Shown: in pieces, positions 61,307 through 64,000 of the stretch
Numbering within the stretch: the first letter of the stretch is position 1
How the letters are laid out: every line of letters starts with the position of its first letter
DNA from: Alkaliphilus peptidifermentans DSM 18978
GTDB lineage: Bacteria; Bacillota; Clostridia; Peptostreptococcales; Natronincolaceae
Direction: 5' to 3'
DNA length: 64,000 bases
NCBI RefSeq assembly: GCF_900101495.1
Contig: NZ_FMUS01000028.1
Span: 1 to 64,000 of the forward strand
Notes under the pieces: model-generated
What the model was told of the DNA's origin: nothing
Databases searched by the model: none
Seen by the model: only the letters and a program-made list of their open reading frames with translations
Program-made: the position numbers and the translations under genes

Positions 61307-61463
61307 ATTAATCACCCTCATTTCTATTGTGTATCAAAAACAGTAATTCAATGTAATAAATATGTAAAAAATGTAAATTAAATATGTTGTAAGGTTTTTG
61401 TATAGATAAGGATACTAAGCTATTTAGATAATAACATAAAAATTATCTTTTGTTACAACAAAA

Positions 61464-61487
61464 AAGATGGTCATATAAGACCACCTT
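61464..61487 (-). terminator. Terminator after the RpiR-family gene and repeat
   Basis: On the minus strand AAGGTGGTC / GACCATCTT (with one G.T pair) and TTTTTT. Confidence 0.85.
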
Positions 61488-61499
61488 AATTCTTAATTT

Positions 61500-61574
61500 T
61501 ATTTTTGATTTTGATTTTTTCATTCAACATTCATCATTCATCATTCAACATTATGCTCTTCAATTTTCACTATT
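61500..61574. repeat. Second copy of the intergenic repeat family
   Basis: On the minus strand units such as AATGTTGAATGATGAATG repeat, as in 52788-52945. It lies between the RpiR-family gene and its terminator, so it is probably transcribed. Confidence 0.65.
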
Positions 61575-62456
61575 CTATTGATTTCCCTTACGATCATAAA
61601 TATTATATTTATACCAAATATTCTCCAGTTTATTGAAATATTCTCTAATTTCTTCCTTCTCCCTCATACCAACTGCAATAATCAAGGCATTAATTAAGCT
61701 TAAAGGAGCAACTAAGGAATCTACAAAAGACACCATATTACTTTTTGCCGTTAAGCAATAATCAGATATATTGGCAATAGGAGATAATAAGCTGTCGGTA
61801 ATACCTATGATTGGAACTCCCTCTTCACGGGCATGATTAACGACTTCAATTGTTCTGTTTGAATAACGTGGATAGCTGATGCATATAACCAAGTCATCTT
61901 TACTAATTCTTAACATCTGTTCAAAAATATCACTAATTCCATAGCCAACAATTTTTACATTATCAAGGATTAGATTAAGATAAAAGCCAAGATATTCTGC
62001 CAAAGCTGTAGAACTCCTTAATCCAATTATGTAGATTTTTTTTGCTTCAAATATTTTGTCCACTACCTCTTGAAACTCTTCATAGTCGATATTTTCTAAG
62101 GTTGATCTGATATTATCCATATCCGATTTAAGAACTTTTTTTAATATTGCTCCTTCATTGGAATATTCACTGGCCATCTCAACCCGTTGAACAGTTGTAA
62201 GCTTTGTTTTAATTATCTCTTGTAGAGCTTTTTGAAGCTCTGGGTATCCCTCAAATCCTAGAGCATTGGCAAATCTAACTACAGTAGATTCACTAACCCC
62301 TACCTTAATTCCTAGTTTGGAGGCTGTCATGAAGGCTGCTTTATCATAATTGTCTATGATAAATTGAGCTATAAGCTTTTGTCCCTTGCTTAGCTTAGAG
62401 AAATTCTTTTGAATCTGTAAAAGCAAATCCTTTTTATTCTCTTCCATCATATGCAT
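61575..62456 (-). CDS. MurR/RpiR family transcriptional regulator
   Basis: A 293-residue regulator with an N-terminal helix-turn-helix (about 30-75, MTASKLGIKVGVSESTVVRFANALG) and a C-terminal SIS sugar-binding domain (about 130-260, IYIIGLRSSTALAEYLG and VICISYPRYSNRT). It lies 11 bp after korC, so it may be cotranscribed with or control the oxidoreductase genes. The effector, probably a phosphosugar, is unknown. The start is uncertain by a few codons. Confidence 0.9.
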   Translation of the reverse strand: MHMMEENKKDLLLQIQKNFSKLSKGQKLIAQFIIDNYDKAAFMTASKLGIKVGVSESTVVRFANALGFEGYPELQKALQEIIKTKLTTVQRVEMASEYSNEGAILKKVLKSDMDNIRSTLENIDYEEFQEVVDKIFEAKKIYIIGLRSSTALAEYLGFYLNLILDNVKIVGYGISDIFEQMLRISKDDLVICISYPRYSNRTIEVVNHAREEGVPIIGITDSLLSPIANISDYCLTAKSNMVSFVDSLVAPLSLINALIIAVGMREKEEIREYFNKLENIWYKYNIYDRKGNQ

Positions 62457-62467
62457 CTACCATCCTA

Positions 62468-63016
62468 CTATTTATTTTTGCTAGCCTTTGCCAATAAATA
62501 ACCTTCCTGTAATGCTGCTTTATTTAATTCTTCTGTACCCTTAGGTACTCTTTTAAGTACAGCATTTTCTAATGCTTCTTCTGTAACAACATCTGTTACT
62601 GCTCTAATTACACCTAGTGCAACTATATTTGCCACCATTGCTTTACCGATTTTTTCTGATGCAGATTGAATAATTGGAACTTGAAGAATTTTATATGCCT
62701 TATCAGTATCATCAAGCTCTATATTTGAATCAATGATTAAAATACCATCATCTTTTAATGTCTTTATATACTTGTGATATGCCTTATCAGTAAGAGCTAA
62801 TAAAAGATCTGCCTTTTCAACCTTTGGATAGTCAATGGTATCATCACTAATGATTACCTCTGCTTTACTTGCTCCGCCTCTGGCCTCTGGTCCATAGGAT
62901 TGAGATTGAATGGCATTTTTACCATCAAGAAGAGCTGCTTCCGCAAGAATAATTCCCCCAAGAATGAGCCCTTGCCCACCAGATCCACTGAGTCTTATTT
63001 CTTTTTGGTTCACCAT
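62468..63016 (-). CDS. korC: 2-oxoacid:ferredoxin oxidoreductase, gamma subunit
   Basis: A 182-residue gamma subunit with the SGSGGQGLILGGIILAEAAL nucleotide-like loop and the QSQSYGPEARGGASKAEVIIS signature of the KorC/VorC/PorC family. It couples a 2-oxoacid to CoA and ferredoxin with the beta and alpha subunits. The gene is 1 bp from korB. It is 2-oxoglutarate, branched-chain or indolepyruvate type; sequence alone does not settle which. Confidence 0.9.
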   Translation of the reverse strand: MVNQKEIRLSGSGGQGLILGGIILAEAALLDGKNAIQSQSYGPEARGGASKAEVIISDDTIDYPKVEKADLLLALTDKAYHKYIKTLKDDGILIIDSNIELDDTDKAYKILQVPIIQSASEKIGKAMVANIVALGVIRAVTDVVTEEALENAVLKRVPKGTEELNKAALQEGYLLAKASKNK

Positions 63017-63017
63017 A

Positions 63018-63839
63018 TTATCTCTCCTTTTGGTATTTTTTTATTATTTTCATATATTCTTCGGTATATTCTGGTTCAACAGTATTTTTAAACTCTCCAA
63101 TTATGAACTTATCCTGTAATTTTTCTGGTGGTAGCTTATCAGCAGCCTTTGCATCAACAGCAAAATCCTTTAAATAATTCATCATACTTACAGCAGTACC
63201 CTTCTTATTCTTTCTGCCATAATATGTTGGACATATACTAATGGCATCTACAAGAGAGAAACCATTATTCTTTAGCGCATTTTCAATGATTTTTGTTAAT
63301 TGATTGGCATGATATGCAGTACCTCTAGCTGTATATGTTGCTCCTGCTGCTTCAGCCAGCTTACATATGTCAAAGGCTTTATCAATATTTCCAAAGGGTG
63401 CCGTGGTACCAAAATCATTTGTAGGTGTGGTGGGTGAATATTGTCCACCAGTCATACCATATATATTATTATTAAAGACGATTGTGGTAATATCAATATT
63501 TCTTCTGGCAGTATGAATTAAATGGTTACCACCAATTGCTGTACAATCACCATCGCCTGTTACTACAATAACCTTCAGTTCTGGGTTTGCAAGCTTAACT
63601 CCGGTAGCAAAGGCCAATGCCCTTCCATGGGTTGTATGAAGGGTATTGAAATCTAAATAGCCTGGAGCCCTTGATGAACATCCGATACCAGAAATAACAC
63701 AGACCTTTTGTTTATCTAAATTAAGATTTTCTATAGCCTGCGCCATACTCTTCATAATAATTCCATGGCCACACCCTGGACACCAAATATGTGGTAATCT
63801 GTCATTTCTGAAATTATTTTTTATTAATTGACTACTCAT
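63018..63839 (-). CDS. korB: 2-oxoacid:ferredoxin oxidoreductase, beta subunit
   Basis: A 273-residue TPP-binding subunit. Cluster or structural cysteines sit in HIWCPGCGHG and ISGIGCSSRAPGY. The TPP motif is VVTGDGDCTAIGGNHLIHTARRN, with the DFNTLHTTHGRA region typical of the 2-oxoglutarate type. It follows korA by 1 bp. A separate ferredoxin subunit, if any, would lie beyond the window. Confidence 0.93.
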   Translation of the reverse strand: MSSQLIKNNFRNDRLPHIWCPGCGHGIIMKSMAQAIENLNLDKQKVCVISGIGCSSRAPGYLDFNTLHTTHGRALAFATGVKLANPELKVIVVTGDGDCTAIGGNHLIHTARRNIDITTIVFNNNIYGMTGGQYSPTTPTNDFGTTAPFGNIDKAFDICKLAEAAGATYTARGTAYHANQLTKIIENALKNNGFSLVDAISICPTYYGRKNKKGTAVSMMNYLKDFAVDAKAADKLPPEKLQDKFIIGEFKNTVEPEYTEEYMKIIKKYQKER

Positions 63840-63840
63840 A

Positions 63841-64000
63841 TTAAAGTACCTCCCTAATCTTCGCTAAAATCTCATCGGGGGTGATGGCTTCTCCATTAAC
63901 CTTACCCAAGCTATATACATCAGCTGTATTCTTAACAACACGCTCAACCTCTTGAACATATTGACCAAGATTCAATTCGGGTACTAAAATCTTTTTAATA
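63841..64000 (-). CDS. korA: 2-oxoacid:ferredoxin oxidoreductase, alpha subunit, partial
   Basis: The last 52 codons of the alpha subunit, ending at TAA 63841. The visible part, ILVPELNLGQYVQEVERVV, is the C-terminal family segment. The rest of the gene is beyond the window's right edge. It abuts korB (1-bp gap), completing korA-korB-korC. Confidence 0.85.
   Translation of the reverse strand, partial: IKKILVPELNLGQYVQEVERVVKNTADVYSLGKVNGEAITPDEILAKIREVL

Overview
The window is about two-thirds AT and reads as the chromosome of an anaerobic, spore-forming, low-GC Clostridia bacterium. An Alkaliphilus/Natronincola-like relative is my guess from gene content and order, not a database result. 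The supporting genes are a ferredoxin-containing EtfA next to an FAD lactate-type dehydrogenase, 2-oxoacid:ferredoxin oxidoreductase, SpoVK, Gram-positive LexA boxes, and an hfq-miaA-mutL-mutS-miaB block. No tRNA, rRNA or CRISPR array was seen.

Layout. 1-330: 3' end of a group II intron (maturase C-terminus plus domains V and VI). 493-3385: proA-proB-proC. 3776-8977: lactate locus with a decayed lactate permease, an FCD/GntR regulator and an EtfB-EtfA-dehydrogenase operon with two TGGTNNNACCA operators. 9257-13739: Dph6-like PP-loop protein, LysM polysaccharide deacetylase, UvsE, Nudix hydrolase and a PII-like protein. 14022-17556: small accessory genes on the minus strand, including a frameshifted flavodoxin-ferredoxin gene and an intergenic repeat. 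17798-24165: CUT1 sugar-type ABC transporter, a cytoplasmic 5'-nucleotidase-like enzyme and a TudS-related desulfidase. 24408-24629: a Mop-domain gene with two in-frame UGA codons that looks like a selenoprotein. 25168-28917: MFS (lactate/oxalate type) transporter, tyrosine recombinase, lexA and a coiled-coil repeat protein. 28998-40097: ynbB-like gene, membrane and GTPase genes, spoVK, hfq, miaA, mutL, mutS, miaB. 40535-41914: orphan sensor kinase. 42037-42132: a 31-codon gene behind a promoter with a LexA box. 42318-46584: queC, folE, queE, queD plus a 2-hydroxyacyl-CoA-dehydratase-like pair behind a preQ1-I-type riboswitch and attenuator. 46635-49324: cbiMQO metal uptake behind duplicated operators. 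49668-64000: aminotransferase, MerR regulator, three M42 peptidases, CheR, S1-IspH-Cmk block, HI0933 flavoprotein, phosphatase, RpiR regulator and korABC (cut at the window edge).

How the genes work together. The lactate locus would feed electrons through the EtfAB complex, with the MFS protein a possible replacement for the lost permease. The riboswitch ties an ATP-driven Fe-S reductase pair to deazaguanine (queuosine precursor) synthesis. LexA appears to control itself and the tiny gene at 42037. The most novel candidates are the preQ1-controlled reductase pair, the double-UGA Mop gene and the SOS micro-gene.
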